NCBI RefSeq assembly: GCF_030068455.1
Contig: NZ_JAQOSQ010000002.1
Location: 310,001-374,000 of the forward strand
Direction: 5' to 3'
Source: Roseofilum casamattae BLCC-M143
Lineage (GTDB): Bacteria > Cyanobacteriota > Cyanobacteriia > Cyanobacteriales > Desertifilaceae
DNA length: 64,000 nucleotides
Positions 19,914 through 28,685 of the stretch are shown one piece after another. Made by a program: the position numbers and the translations under genes. Each line of letters begins with the position of its first letter. The first letter of the stretch is position 1. Below the pieces are notes generated by a model. It saw only the letters and a program-made list of their open reading frames with translations. It did not search any database and was not told the origin of the DNA.

Positions 19914-21194
19914 ATGCAACTGCCCATGACATCTCCGAATCAGAAACTGGGGTTTGTCCCCCTCAACTCTCATACTGATGGTTCATCCAATGTTTCAATG
20001 GCAGTGGATGCAGGAAATCCGTTTAAACGTGCCGGAGTCTCGTCGTCTCATGTTAAGGGGAAAGAACAAATGGTGGTTGGTGAAGAGGAATTAGAAAACA
20101 TTATCCCCAGCAGCGTGGCGAAAATCAAAGTCATTGGCGTTGGCGGTGGCGGTGGTAATGCCGTCAACCGCATGGTAGAAAGCGAAGTATCTGGGGTGGA
20201 GTTTTGGTCGGTAAATACCGATGCTCAGGCGTTGATTAATCCCACTGGCTCGAAGCGGTTGCAAATCGGGCAAAAGCTGACTCGCGGTTTGGGGGCTGGC
20301 GGAAATCCTGCTATCGGACAAAAGGCGGCAGAAGAATCTCGAGATGAGATTAGTGCGGCTCTGGAAGGCTCGGATTTAGTCTTTATTACCTCCGGTATGG
20401 GAGGAGGTACGGGAACGGGGGCTTCGGCAGTGGTAGCGGAAGTGGCGAAAGAAGTTGGCGCCCTCACCGTTGGCGTCGTCACTCGCCCATTCATGTTTGA
20501 AGGACGGCGGCGGATGAATCAGGCAGAACAGGGAATTGAAGCTCTGAAAAGCCGCGTCGATACATTGATTGTGATTCCGAATGATAAGCTGCTCTCCGTA
20601 ATTTCCGAACAAACGCCAGTGCAAGAAGCCTTTCAGGTTGCGGATGATATTCTGCGCCAAGGAGTGCAGGGAATTTCCGATATCATTACGGTTCCCGGAT
20701 TAGTAAATGTAGACTTTGCTGACGTGCGCGCCGTGATGGCCGATGCCGGATCGGCGCTGATGGGCATTGGCGGCGGCTCGGGTAAGTCCCGCGCCAGAGA
20801 AGCTGCGATCGCGGCGATTTCCTCTCCCTTGCTCGAATCCTCCATTGATGGAGCCAAAGGCGTGGTATTGAATATTACCGGCGGCAGCGACCTGACTTTG
20901 CATGAGGTGAATGCCGCCGCCGAAGTCATTTACGAAACTGTCGATCCGAATGCCAATATTATTTTTGGTGCTGTGATTGACGAGCGACTGCAAGGAGAAA
21001 TACGGATTACGGCGATCGCAACTGGGTTTACCGGAGAGACTCCAGCGCCCGCTCCGCAGCAGCGCTCGAGCCTACCGCAACGTCCCCTAACTCCATCTCC
21101 CGCTCCGACACCGGCACCGAGTCAGGCAACGCCGCAGTCGAGAGGGTTAGATATCCCGGACTTCTTGCAACGTCGCCGTCCTCCCAGAAGCTAG
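19914..21194 (+). CDS. ftsZ: cell division protein FtsZ
   Basis: FtsZ is the tubulin-like GTPase that forms the division ring. The 426-residue protein has the GTP-binding core starting at [18 protein letters not shown] (residue about 67) and the tubulin signature [12 protein letters not shown]. The T7 catalytic loop is also present ([11 protein letters not shown]). A Pro-rich variable linker (about 375-410) leads to the conserved C-terminal tail [10 protein letters not shown], which binds membrane tethers. The N-terminal extension of about 65 residues is typical of cyanobacterial FtsZ. thiD follows after 12 bases. Confidence 0.97.
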   Translation: MQLPMTSPNQKLGFVPLNSHTDGSSNVSMAVDAGNPFKRAGVSSSHVKGKEQMVVGEEELENIIPSSVAKIKVIGVGGGGGNAVNRMVESEVSGVEFWSVNTDAQALINPTGSKRLQIGQKLTRGLGAGGNPAIGQKAAEESRDEISAALEGSDLVFITSGMGGGTGTGASAVVAEVAKEVGALTVGVVTRPFMFEGRRRMNQAEQGIEALKSRVDTLIVIPNDKLLSVISEQTPVQEAFQVADDILRQGVQGISDIITVPGLVNVDFADVRAVMADAGSALMGIGGGSGKSRAREAAIAAISSPLLESSIDGAKGVVLNITGGSDLTLHEVNAAAEVIYETVDPNANIIFGAVIDERLQGEIRITAIATGFTGETPAPAPQQRSSLPQRPLTPSPAPTPAPSQATPQSRGLDIPDFLQRRRPPRS

Positions 21195-21206
21195 GAGAAC
21201 CCGAAG

Positions 21207-22025
21207 ATGAAACCGCCCATTCCACTAGCCTTAACCATCGCTGGTTCCGATAGTGGTGGCGGTGCTGGGATTCAGGCCGATTTGCGCACGTTTGCCTTTC
21301 ACTGCGTTCATGGGATGTCGGTAGTGACTTGCGTGACGGCACAGAATACGGTGGGAGTGAACCGAGTTGATGCGCTGCCTCCGGAAGCCGTAGTAGCGCA
21401 ACTGGATGCCGTGACTGACGATATTGGCGTACAAGGATTGAAAACCGGGATGCTGCTGAATCGGGAGATTATGGAAGCAGTGGCACATCGGTTGGAGGCA
21501 TCGGAGAAGTTGCGCTCGGTTCCCTTGGTGGTCGATCCGGTGATGGTTTCGCGCTCAGGCGTGCAGCTTATTGACGAGTCGGCTGTGGAAACATTGCGAT
21601 CGCGGTTAATTCCGAAAGCTGCGATCGTGACTCCGAATCGCTATGAAGCACAGCTCCTCACCGGGATGGAGATTGAGAACTTGTCAGGGATGAAAGATTC
21701 AGCAGAACGATTGCAACAGGAATGTAGTGTCACTTCAGTGTTAGTGAAAGGAGGAGGGATGTCTGGAGAGTTGCAAGGCGTAGACGTGCTCTTGCATGGG
21801 GAAGAAATGACAGTATTGCAAATGGGGACTATTTCGACTCCGAATACCCACGGCACGGGATGTACGCTTTCGGCTGCGATCGCGGCAAATCTGAGTCGCG
21901 GTTGTAGTATACCAGAATCCGTGCGTCAGGCGAAAGCGTACGTGACGGAAGCTCTGAAGTTTAGTTTGGATATCGGTAAAGGGACGGGACCGGTAGGGCA
22001 TTTTTTTCCGCTATGCTTGAATTAA
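21207..22025 (+). CDS. thiD: hydroxymethylpyrimidine/phosphomethylpyrimidine kinase
   Basis: ThiD phosphorylates HMP and then HMP-P to give HMP-PP for thiamine synthesis. The 272-residue ribokinase-fold protein opens with LTIAGSDSGGGAGIQADL and has the anion-hole motif GTGCTLSAAIAAN with its catalytic Cys/Asp-type loop. A ribosome site (AGGAG at 21194-21198) sits properly before ATG 21207. It lies 12 bases downstream of ftsZ and is probably read from the same transcript. No TPP riboswitch is visible. Confidence 0.95.
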   Translation: MKPPIPLALTIAGSDSGGGAGIQADLRTFAFHCVHGMSVVTCVTAQNTVGVNRVDALPPEAVVAQLDAVTDDIGVQGLKTGMLLNREIMEAVAHRLEASEKLRSVPLVVDPVMVSRSGVQLIDESAVETLRSRLIPKAAIVTPNRYEAQLLTGMEIENLSGMKDSAERLQQECSVTSVLVKGGGMSGELQGVDVLLHGEEMTVLQMGTISTPNTHGTGCTLSAAIAANLSRGCSIPESVRQAKAYVTEALKFSLDIGKGTGPVGHFFPLCLN

Positions 22026-22112
22026 CTCCCAAGGTTTGTTGCAAACAATTTTGTTAAAATCATACAATTCAAACTTCCGTCGAAGAGAATGTGATGTCAG
22101 ATGAAGCGATCG

Positions 22113-22565
22113 CTATAATAATGAAGCATCCATCTCTGGCGGAACGGCTTGGCGCCAGGCTTGAATTCCCCCAGCTAAACTCAAAGCAGAAATTCCCGCT
22201 TCGCTCAGTATTTGTTGTGCTCTCGCCGATCGCACTCCAGAAAAACAGTAGAGAATAATTTGGCGATCGCCATCTCCAGCCAGTTGCCGAATTTTCTCCA
22301 TTCCTGCTCCCGACTCAATCTCGGATAGCGGAACCAGAGGACTATCACCAATGCGATCGCGGGCATATTCTGCCGGGGTACGCACGTCGATTAAAATTGT
22401 ATTGTCTCGAAAAAGTTGGCGATCGCTTCGGGCCAGTTTTTGCAAGCGAGCCACGTCAATTTCGGGGATAGGTTCATTGCTGCGTCCCGGCAATTCACAA
22501 CCGGCGATCGCTAAGTTAAGGTATAGCATGGGAACCCATAACATCAAACTTGTCAGCTTCCTCAT
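22113..22565 (-). CDS. rhodanese-domain lipoprotein
   Basis: A 150-residue protein with a lipoprotein signal: a hydrophobic N-terminus ending in lipobox AIAGC (Cys23). The single rhodanese domain spans about residues 45-145 with ILIDVRTPAEYARDRI and the active-site loop CFSGVRSA. The Cys in LYCFSG is the predicted persulfide carrier. It is expected to be anchored to the periplasmic face of a membrane. The substrate is unknown. It is convergent with thiD. Confidence 0.88.
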   Translation of the reverse strand: MRKLTSLMLWVPMLYLNLAIAGCELPGRSNEPIPEIDVARLQKLARSDRQLFRDNTILIDVRTPAEYARDRIGDSPLVPLSEIESGAGMEKIRQLAGDGDRQIILYCFSGVRSARAQQILSEAGISALSLAGGIQAWRQAVPPEMDASLL

Positions 22566-23012
22566 CGTTATCGTCCATCATTGACTGCCACTTTCATCCT
22601 ACAAAACAAGGGCAAAAAAAAGCGTGTAGGCTGCATTCAACAACCTACACGTCAATTTGGAACACGACTTAGCATCAAAGGAGCAGATATCCTCAAAGCC
22701 TTATAATCTCGGAGCAGTGAGTGCTATGTCAGAAAACCTGCCATATCTCAACTACACTTGAGTTGTAGCAACTCAGGAGAATGAGTCTTACTCATTTACA
22801 GACCCAAGGGTCATACCGAATTAGGACAATGATGACTCTGATGTTTCTACTATGGCGCAGTTCTCCCGGACTTGGCCATTCTGTGTAAGCAAGATTCACA
22901 GAACCAATTACGGAGCAAAAAATGTGAGAATAGGGTAGCTAATCTATCCAGTTCAACCCTTCCCGACCATCGCCCAATTGTTTCTCCTGGTGTCGTTGTT
23001 CCCCACATACTA
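22566..23012. other. structured 447-base intergenic region
   Basis: No gene is visible. Minus-strand-oriented terminator 22614-22651 is described separately. Further right lie two consecutive 7-bp hairpins with three-base loops, TGAGTTG/CAACTCA (22759-22775) and AATGAGT/ACTCATT (22780-22796). CTACA/TGTAG (22752-22768) is an alternative pairing that excludes the first, and ACCC/GGGT lies at 22802-22811. Together these suggest a small RNA on the minus strand or a structured leader of the downstream HTH-TIR-AAA gene. Confidence 0.45.
22614..22651 (-). terminator. strong intrinsic terminator with no annotated gene feeding it
   Basis: CGTGTAGG (22623-22630) pairs perfectly with CCTACACG (22644-22651). 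On the minus strand the stem is followed by eight T residues (complement of 22614-22621). The gene to its right is on the plus strand and the rhodanese gene lies to its left, so it must end a non-coding minus-strand transcript. Confidence 0.6.
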
Positions 23013-24848
23013 ATGAACCAGATTCAGTTTATTCAAGCCTTTGCCAATCTCACTCCCCGAAGACAAGAAGTATTGCTCAAAGTTCTTGCCGGAGAAGAAG
23101 ATACCGCGATCGCCGAACAACTCTACATTCAACCAGTTACCGTCCGCAAACACATCCAACACCTGTGCGATGCCTTTCTCGGCCCGGTCGATCGCCAAGA
23201 CGCCGGTTTTTCGCGCCGCAGTGAATTAATTGCCCTCATCGCTAAATATCGCCCGGAACTCATTGGCGAAGCCCTAAAAACCAACCTAGACGACCCTCCC
23301 CGCGATCTCCACGTCCTCCTCAGTTACTACCAAAGCGCCACCGATCCGCCCTTAAGCCTCATTTCACAACTCTACGAAAGCCTAAGCACCTCCGGCTATA
23401 GCGTGACCCTAGCCGATAACTGCTTGCGCATGGCCAAAAACGGCCTGCAACAAATTTATCGGGAACTCAACAGTTGCCAAGACCTGATCTTATTGCTCTC
23501 TCCTCTATCCGCCGTCAGCGAAATGATCACCGAAGAAGTGCGGATCGTGAAAACCTTACAAGACTCTCGCCCCAACCGACTGCCGCGCATTATTCCTCTC
23601 GAAATTAACCGTTGCTTCACCTTGCTCAACCATGACTTGCGGGGATACTTACAAGAACTCCCTCGCTTGAAATGGCGATCGCCAGAAGACACTCCCCAGC
23701 TAATTGCGACTCTGCTCGAGCAACTCGACGGCCACAGCAATTCCTCCACCATTACCGCCGGCCAAATTCAACCCGAAACAACGCCCTACGCTATCCTACC
23801 GAAATCTCCACCCCAACCGATCGCCGAACCCGAGATTCCCCGAGGACAAGTCGAACTGGCTTCGGTCTTCTATATCGAACGGCCGCAGATCGAAGCCCGA
23901 TGTTATGAAGCGATCGAAAAACCAGGAGCGCTCATCCGCATCAAAGCCCCCCGGCAAATGGGGAAAACCTCCCTCATGGCTCGCATTCTGCACCATGCCT
24001 CCACCGTCGGTTATGCCACCGTTCCCTTAAGTTTTCAACTCGCTGACAGCAAAGTCTTCACCGATCTCGAACTCTTCCTCAAGTGGTTCTGCGCCAACGT
24101 CAGCCTGCAAATTGGCGTTCCAGTCAACTTTGACGACCATTGGAATAGTCTATTTGGAGCCAAAGTCGCTTGCAAGTCCTATTTTGAAAACTACTTACTG
24201 CCCCATTGTCAGCATCCCCTAGTACTTGGGTTAGACGAAGTCGATGTTGCCTTTCAATATCGCGATATTGCCTCCGACTTTTTTAGCTTGCTCCGAGCCT
24301 GGCACGAAGAAGGAAAAAACCGCGAGATTTGGAAGCAACTGCGTTTAGTCGTCGTACACTCAACTGAAGTTTACGTTCCGATGAGCATTAACCAATCTCC
24401 GTTTAACGTCGGACTGCCCATCGAACTTCCAGAGTTTGCAGCCGATAAAATTCTCGAACTCGCCCGTCGTCATGGGCTAGCTTGGGAAACCGCAGAAGTC
24501 GATCGCCTCATGGCCATGGTGGGCGGCCATCCTTATCTGGTACGTTTGGCTCTCTACCATATTGCTCGCCACGAAATGACCCTAGAAAAGGTGCTCGAAA
24601 CTGCCCCCACCGATGCGGGATTATACAGCGATCATCTGCGACGACACTTGTGGAATTTACACTACCATTCCGTATTAAAATCTGCTTTAAAACAAGTCGT
24701 TGACCATCCCGAACCCTTACAAGTTGAATCCATTCATGCATTTAAATTACACAGCATGGGATTAATTGCTTTGCACGGCCATCAAGTCATTCCTCGCTGC
24801 AATTTATATCGCCAATATTTCCGGGTGCAATTATCTGGCGAACATTAA
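23013..24848 (+). CDS. HTH - TIR-like - AAA-like multidomain protein
   Basis: A 611-residue protein when started at ATG 23013; an upstream in-frame TTG at 22872 is less likely. Residues 10-60 are a LuxR-type helix-turn-helix (LTPRRQEVLLKVLAGEED, VTVRKHIQHL). Residues 97-215 look like a TIR-type flavodoxin-like domain: DLHVLLSYYQS start, GYSVTLAD strand, then SAVSEMITEEV with Glu in the position used by TIR domains. From about 285 comes the cyanobacterial AAA-like domain with a variant P-loop (APRQMGKTSLMARIL) and a Walker B-like LVLGLDEVD. This fits signal-transducing STAND-like proteins common in filamentous cyanobacteria. Whether the TIR-like part has NADase activity is unknown. Confidence 0.75.
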   Translation: MNQIQFIQAFANLTPRRQEVLLKVLAGEEDTAIAEQLYIQPVTVRKHIQHLCDAFLGPVDRQDAGFSRRSELIALIAKYRPELIGEALKTNLDDPPRDLHVLLSYYQSATDPPLSLISQLYESLSTSGYSVTLADNCLRMAKNGLQQIYRELNSCQDLILLLSPLSAVSEMITEEVRIVKTLQDSRPNRLPRIIPLEINRCFTLLNHDLRGYLQELPRLKWRSPEDTPQLIATLLEQLDGHSNSSTITAGQIQPETTPYAILPKSPPQPIAEPEIPRGQVELASVFYIERPQIEARCYEAIEKPGALIRIKAPRQMGKTSLMARILHHASTVGYATVPLSFQLADSKVFTDLELFLKWFCANVSLQIGVPVNFDDHWNSLFGAKVACKSYFENYLLPHCQHPLVLGLDEVDVAFQYRDIASDFFSLLRAWHEEGKNREIWKQLRLVVVHSTEVYVPMSINQSPFNVGLPIELPEFAADKILELARRHGLAWETAEVDRLMAMVGGHPYLVRLALYHIARHEMTLEKVLETAPTDAGLYSDHLRRHLWNLHYHSVLKSALKQVVDHPEPLQVESIHAFKLHSMGLIALHGHQVIPRCNLYRQYFRVQLSGEH

Positions 24849-24946
24849 CTGGCGAACATTAAAATAATTGGGGAACTTGGGAAACAACAATTAGGTCACT
24901 GAGACTGATTATGAGTTTCGTAGCCTCGAGCACAGGAGAATGGCAT

Positions 24947-25630
24947 ATGACTTCCTATCGTTTGGGTTTAACCTCCACCTTCGCTACTCTGCTAGCCATT
25001 AGCTTCACGGGAGGAGTATTGCCGGCGATGGCCAATCCTCGCACCCATCTAAGCGAGTTGTTCTCGGACTCTCGGGATGTGGTAATTCCCGAAGGAGTAA
25101 CTTTACCTGTTTCTTACGATCGCGCCGAGACGGTGGTTATTGCTCCCAATGAAATCTTTGAGATGGTCTTAACCATTCCAGATAATATTACCTCTCGCGC
25201 CGGAGAAATTCTCATTCCTCGCGGGAGCGAAGTGAGAGGACAATTTGAACCGGTTGCTGGATACGGTGTCGGCACTCAGTTTGTTGCCGAAGAGTTAATT
25301 CTTAGAGATGGAACTCGCATTCCCATTGATGCTGTCTCGCAAACCTTCACCGAAACGGAAGAAGTCAATGGTAGAATTCGCGGACGATCGGTACTGCAAG
25401 GAGCTGCCATTGGTGCGGGAGCGGCTACCATCCTCGCAGGAGTGACAGGGGACCGGGCGATCGCCACGGAAGAAGTCCTCGGTGGTGCCGGTTTGGGCGC
25501 TCTGGCTGGTGTCTTTGCGAGCCGAGCGAAAAACAACGAAGTATTTTCCATCGATCCCAATCGGGATTTGGATTTGCGCTTGCGCTCTAATCTCAGAATT
25601 GCCGCGAGAGATTTTAATGATTTCTATTAA
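24947..25630 (+). CDS. exported protein, TrbI/VirB10-like C-terminal fold
   Basis: I start this at ATG 24947, which has AGGAGA at 24934-24939, instead of the longer frame from 24911. The 227-residue protein then begins with a clean signal peptide (MTSYRLGLTSTFATLLAISF, cleavage after PAMA). The body has the TrbI/VirB10-like pattern: a beta-strand region with IPRGSEVRGQFEPV, a segment on substituting residues GTRIPIDAVSQTF, and a hydrophobic Gly/Ala-rich stretch (GAAIGAGAATILAGV). No conjugation genes are nearby, so a role in conjugation is unlikely. The function is unknown. Confidence 0.6.
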   Translation: MTSYRLGLTSTFATLLAISFTGGVLPAMANPRTHLSELFSDSRDVVIPEGVTLPVSYDRAETVVIAPNEIFEMVLTIPDNITSRAGEILIPRGSEVRGQFEPVAGYGVGTQFVAEELILRDGTRIPIDAVSQTFTETEEVNGRIRGRSVLQGAAIGAGAATILAGVTGDRAIATEEVLGGAGLGALAGVFASRAKNNEVFSIDPNRDLDLRLRSNLRIAARDFNDFY

Positions 25631-25823
25631 TGTTCTACCACAGATACAGTTCCTTGCCTGAGAGCGATCCAAATTCCGAACTCTGAGAAATCGGTACGGG
25701 AATTGCGATCGCCAGATACGGAAAAACGATCTGAAACAATATCTCCACCTCTGATACCCTGAAGCTGAGGATCGTATGACTAAACGGCACTAGACTAGAG
25801 AGAGATAACCGCAAGGAGCGTAT

Positions 25824-26846
25824 ATGGCTGCTACTGATTTCAAGGACTACTATTCAGTATTGGGTGTAAATCGCACGGCGACGGCTGATGAAATTAAAAA
25901 AAGTTTCCGTCGCTTAGCCCGGAAATACCACCCAGATATGAATCCTGGGGATCGGCAAGCAGAGGCTCGGTTTAAAGAAGTGAGCGAAGCTTACGAAGTT
26001 TTATCCGACGCGGATAAGCGGAAAAAGTACGACCAGTTCGGTCAATATTGGAAGCAAGCCGGAACGAGAAGTCCTTCTGGGTATGGAGCTGGCTCCCCCG
26101 GAGTTGATATGAATGGCTTTGATTTTAGCCAATACACCAGTTTCGATGACTTTATTAACGAGCTGCTCGGACGGATGGGAACCGGAGCGCCTCCGGGAGG
26201 CGCTCCGGGGGGTGCTCGTCGAACTCAGTCTTATCGTACGACAGGAGGCTCCACTGGGTTTGGCGGATTTGAAGATTTTGCCAACTATGGCGCGCCTCCG
26301 AAAACTAGCCCCAATCGGCAAGAAGCGTCGATTATGCTCTCGTTTGCCGAAGCGTTTCGCGGCGTACAAAAGCGGATTAATTTAGGCCCGGAAACCATTG
26401 AAGTGCGCATTCCTCCGGGAGCTAAACCGGGAACTCGGATTCGAGTTCGGGGAAAAGGAGCAATGAATCCGCAAACGGGACAGCGCCAGGATTTATATCT
26501 AACTGTTTCGTTACAATCTCATTCGTTTTTCCAGTTTGATGGGGATAATTTAACCTGCGAGTTACCCATCGCCCCCGATGAAGCCGTGCTCGGATGTAGC
26601 GTGGAAGTGCCCACTCCCGATGGCAGCGTTCAGATGAATATTCCGCCAGGGATTCGTCACGGCCAGTCCTTGCGCTTGCGCGGGAAAGGATGGCCCGGTC
26701 GCAAAGGCGATCGCGGCGATCAGTTGGTGAAAATTGCGATCGCCATTCCCAAGGAATTGAGCAAAGCGGAACGGGATTGCTATCAAAAATTGCGCAAACT
26801 ACGTAACAACGATCCTCGCGGAAATTTAGGCAAAGTTCGTCTGTAA
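25824..26846 (+). CDS. DnaJ-like co-chaperone (CbpA type)
   Basis: The 340-residue protein has an N-terminal J domain (residues about 8-72) with the HPD motif in RKYHPDMNPGD, which stimulates Hsp70 ATPase. A Gly/Phe-rich segment (about 90-150) follows, with a GAPPGGAPGG run, then the two C-terminal substrate-binding subdomains (about 165-320, PGAKPGTRIRVRGKG, IPPGIRHGQSLRLRGKGWPG). The cysteine-rich zinc domain of canonical DnaJ is absent, so this is a class II J protein. No dnaK or grpE gene is adjacent. A good ribosome site (AAGGAG) precedes ATG 25824. Confidence 0.9.
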   Translation: MAATDFKDYYSVLGVNRTATADEIKKSFRRLARKYHPDMNPGDRQAEARFKEVSEAYEVLSDADKRKKYDQFGQYWKQAGTRSPSGYGAGSPGVDMNGFDFSQYTSFDDFINELLGRMGTGAPPGGAPGGARRTQSYRTTGGSTGFGGFEDFANYGAPPKTSPNRQEASIMLSFAEAFRGVQKRINLGPETIEVRIPPGAKPGTRIRVRGKGAMNPQTGQRQDLYLTVSLQSHSFFQFDGDNLTCELPIAPDEAVLGCSVEVPTPDGSVQMNIPPGIRHGQSLRLRGKGWPGRKGDRGDQLVKIAIAIPKELSKAERDCYQKLRKLRNNDPRGNLGKVRL

Positions 26847-26876
26847 TTATCAATTATTAATTATTAATTATTAATG
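26844..26876. repeat. AT-only low-complexity tract
   Basis: About 30 bases of repeated ATTATTAATT begin at the stop of the DnaJ-like gene. Similar tracts lie at 39719-39744, 54259-54294 and 55287-55310, each at a gene edge, so this is a recurring spacer element. Confidence 0.6.
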
Positions 26877-27016
26877 AACAAGGGGGCATGGTGGAAACAA
26901 AAAAGTGGCACAAACCATCGGATCGCATAGCTGTTAGTTAGTAGATGATAAGACTAGAGCAACTCTCGATCCTTATCCTCTCTCAAGACAACTATCCTTA
27001 ACCTCAGCATGGAACT

Positions 27017-27430
27017 ATGAACAAACCACTGATTGCTTTACTCTCCTCAATGGTTGCGGCGATCGCCACTATCGCTCCCCTAAGCAGCCAGGCTCAAAGC
27101 GCGCAAAAAACCATCAGTCCGGGATTTCAACCCATCGAACTGACCGGAAACTCCGGCGGTCCCACAGCCAGCAGTTGCGGTAACCTCGCAGCCGCTCCGA
27201 ATGTCACCATTGATGTTACGGCAGATACTTCCATTCACTTCCGCTTGCAAAGTGCCGGTCAACCGACGTTGAAAATAGATGGCCCTGGAGATTTCGACCT
27301 CTGCGTACCCTCTCACGACGGTGCCAACATCGAGGTTCCCGGTCAATGGCCTTCCGGTCAATATCGCGTCTTTGTGGGCGATCTCGGCGGCGGATCTCAT
27401 GAATATGCCCTGAAAATCTCGGCGCAATGA
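27017..27430 (+). CDS. small exported protein of unknown function
   Basis: A 137-residue protein with a signal peptide (MNKPLIALLSSMVAAIATIA, cleavage near SQAQS). The mature part is a predicted beta-rich domain of about 110 residues with two Cys (SSCGNLAAAP and FDLCVPSH) that could form a disulfide in the periplasm. It ends with PSGQYRVFVGDLGGGSHEYAL, similar to small beta-sandwich domains. No family is recognised. Its last four bases (ATGA) overlap the holB start, so the two are translationally coupled despite apparently unrelated roles. Confidence 0.7.
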   Translation: MNKPLIALLSSMVAAIATIAPLSSQAQSAQKTISPGFQPIELTGNSGGPTASSCGNLAAAPNVTIDVTADTSIHFRLQSAGQPTLKIDGPGDFDLCVPSHDGANIEVPGQWPSGQYRVFVGDLGGGSHEYALKISAQ

Positions 27431-28398
27431 CCTCCGAGCCAGCCAATACCCTAGGATTTGAGTCGGTTATCGGTCAGCCGCAAGCTACGAGGCTGTTAAG
27501 CCGAGCGATGGAGACGGGGCGTATCGCTCCAGCCTACTTGTTGGTAGGGCCGTCCGGGATTGGCAAGGGTTTGACGGCGTCGTGTTTTCTCCGCTGTCTC
27601 CTTTCTCCGACGCTCTCGAGGGAAACCTTAGCACGAGTCAAAGAACGGATCGAACATCGCAATCATCCCGATTTATTATGGGTGGAACCCACCTATCAAC
27701 ATCAAGGTAAGCTAATTTCGACCAAGGAAGCGCGGGAAAAAGGAGTTCAGCGCAAGGCACCCCCTCGAATTCGCATCGAACAGGTGCGCGAGATTGCTCG
27801 GTTTCTCGGTCGTCCTGCATTGGAGAGCGATCGCTCTTTGGTCGTCATTGATGGGGCTGAATCCATGGCGGAAAGTGCGGCTAATGCCCTATTGAAGACG
27901 TTGGAAGAACCGGGACAAGCGACGATTATTGCGATCGCCACTTCCGAAGCTGCATTGTTACCGACTATTGTGTCTCGCTGCACCCGCATTCCGTTTTATC
28001 GTCTTGCTCCGGATGCCATGGCTCGAGTATTGGGCGATCGCGGTTACGGTCATATTCTCCAAGATGCCACGATTATGGGATTAGCTCAAGGCAGTCCCGG
28101 AGCTGCGATCGCGTCCTTTAAACAGTTACAATCGTGCCCTCCAGAGTTATTAACTGCATTGCACGAACTGCCCCAAAATCCTTGCGAGTTATTAACCTTG
28201 GGGAAAACCATTTCTAGCGATCTCGACTCTCCCGCACAATTGTGGTTAATCGAGTATTTGCAACATTATTTTTGGAAACACATGCGATCGTCCCATATTC
28301 TCCATCATCTGGAAAAGGCACGCCGCGCTCTCCTCAGTTACGTGCAACCCCGTTTGGTTTGGGAAGTAACGTTATTGGCGATCGGTTTGCCGGAATAA
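27427..28398 (+). CDS. holB: DNA polymerase III subunit delta'
   Basis: The 323-residue delta' subunit of the clamp loader. The AAA+ core has GPSGIGKGLTASCFL (P-loop), LVVIDGAESMAESAANALLK (Walker B region and following) and the SRC motif (IVSRCTRIPF) that supplies the arginine finger. The C-terminal helical domain is present. The four zinc-binding cysteines found in E. coli delta' are missing. The start overlaps the upstream exported-protein gene by ATGA. A ParD-like gene follows after 12 bases. Confidence 0.9.
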   Translation: MTSEPANTLGFESVIGQPQATRLLSRAMETGRIAPAYLLVGPSGIGKGLTASCFLRCLLSPTLSRETLARVKERIEHRNHPDLLWVEPTYQHQGKLISTKEAREKGVQRKAPPRIRIEQVREIARFLGRPALESDRSLVVIDGAESMAESAANALLKTLEEPGQATIIAIATSEAALLPTIVSRCTRIPFYRLAPDAMARVLGDRGYGHILQDATIMGLAQGSPGAAIASFKQLQSCPPELLTALHELPQNPCELLTLGKTISSDLDSPAQLWLIEYLQHYFWKHMRSSHILHHLEKARRALLSYVQPRLVWEVTLLAIGLPE

Positions 28399-28410
28399 AA
28401 GGAGCTATTA

Positions 28411-28674
28411 ATGACTATTTCAAAAGAACTTCAGCAGATTAAGCTGATTGCTTTGCAGCAGGATATTCAACTTGGTATCGATAATATTGAGGTAGGGCAG
28501 TACACCACTTACACTGAGGATACAGCAAAAGAATTGGTCGCGAAAGTTCGAGCCAAAGGACACCAAAAAAGTCTCAAGCGTAGATTTTTAAGTCTCTCAT
28601 CAGAAACTATAGTTGATTCGATATCGCTACACTCAGAGGATCGAATATTACTCATTGATGACTATTTCTTATGA
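28411..28674 (+). CDS. ParD-like antitoxin with divergent tail
   Basis: An 87-residue protein with a strong ribosome site (AAAGGAG at 28398-28404). Residues 1-52 follow the cyanobacterial ParD-type pattern: LIALQQDIQLGIDNIEVGQY, then TEDTAKELVAKVRAKG. From about residue 53 the sequence no longer matches and the tail (LSLSSETIVDSISLHSEDRI) looks unrelated, which may reflect a frameshift or fusion to decayed toxin sequence. No intact ParE or RelE gene follows. Instead the next gene, 11 bases on, begins with a GNAT domain. RHH antitoxins paired with GNAT toxins are known (TacA-TacT type), so a functional pair is conceivable but unproven. Confidence 0.55.
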   Translation: MTISKELQQIKLIALQQDIQLGIDNIEVGQYTTYTEDTAKELVAKVRAKGHQKSLKRRFLSLSSETIVDSISLHSEDRILLIDDYFL

Positions 28675-28685
28675 TAGTCTAGATA

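Noticed and set aside
24947-25630. Conjugation system
   Set aside because: One TrbI/VirB10-like fold is not enough; no other transfer genes are present.
26181-26220. GC-rich palindrome that could be a terminator
   Set aside because: It lies inside the DnaJ-like coding sequence and encodes a Gly/Pro linker.
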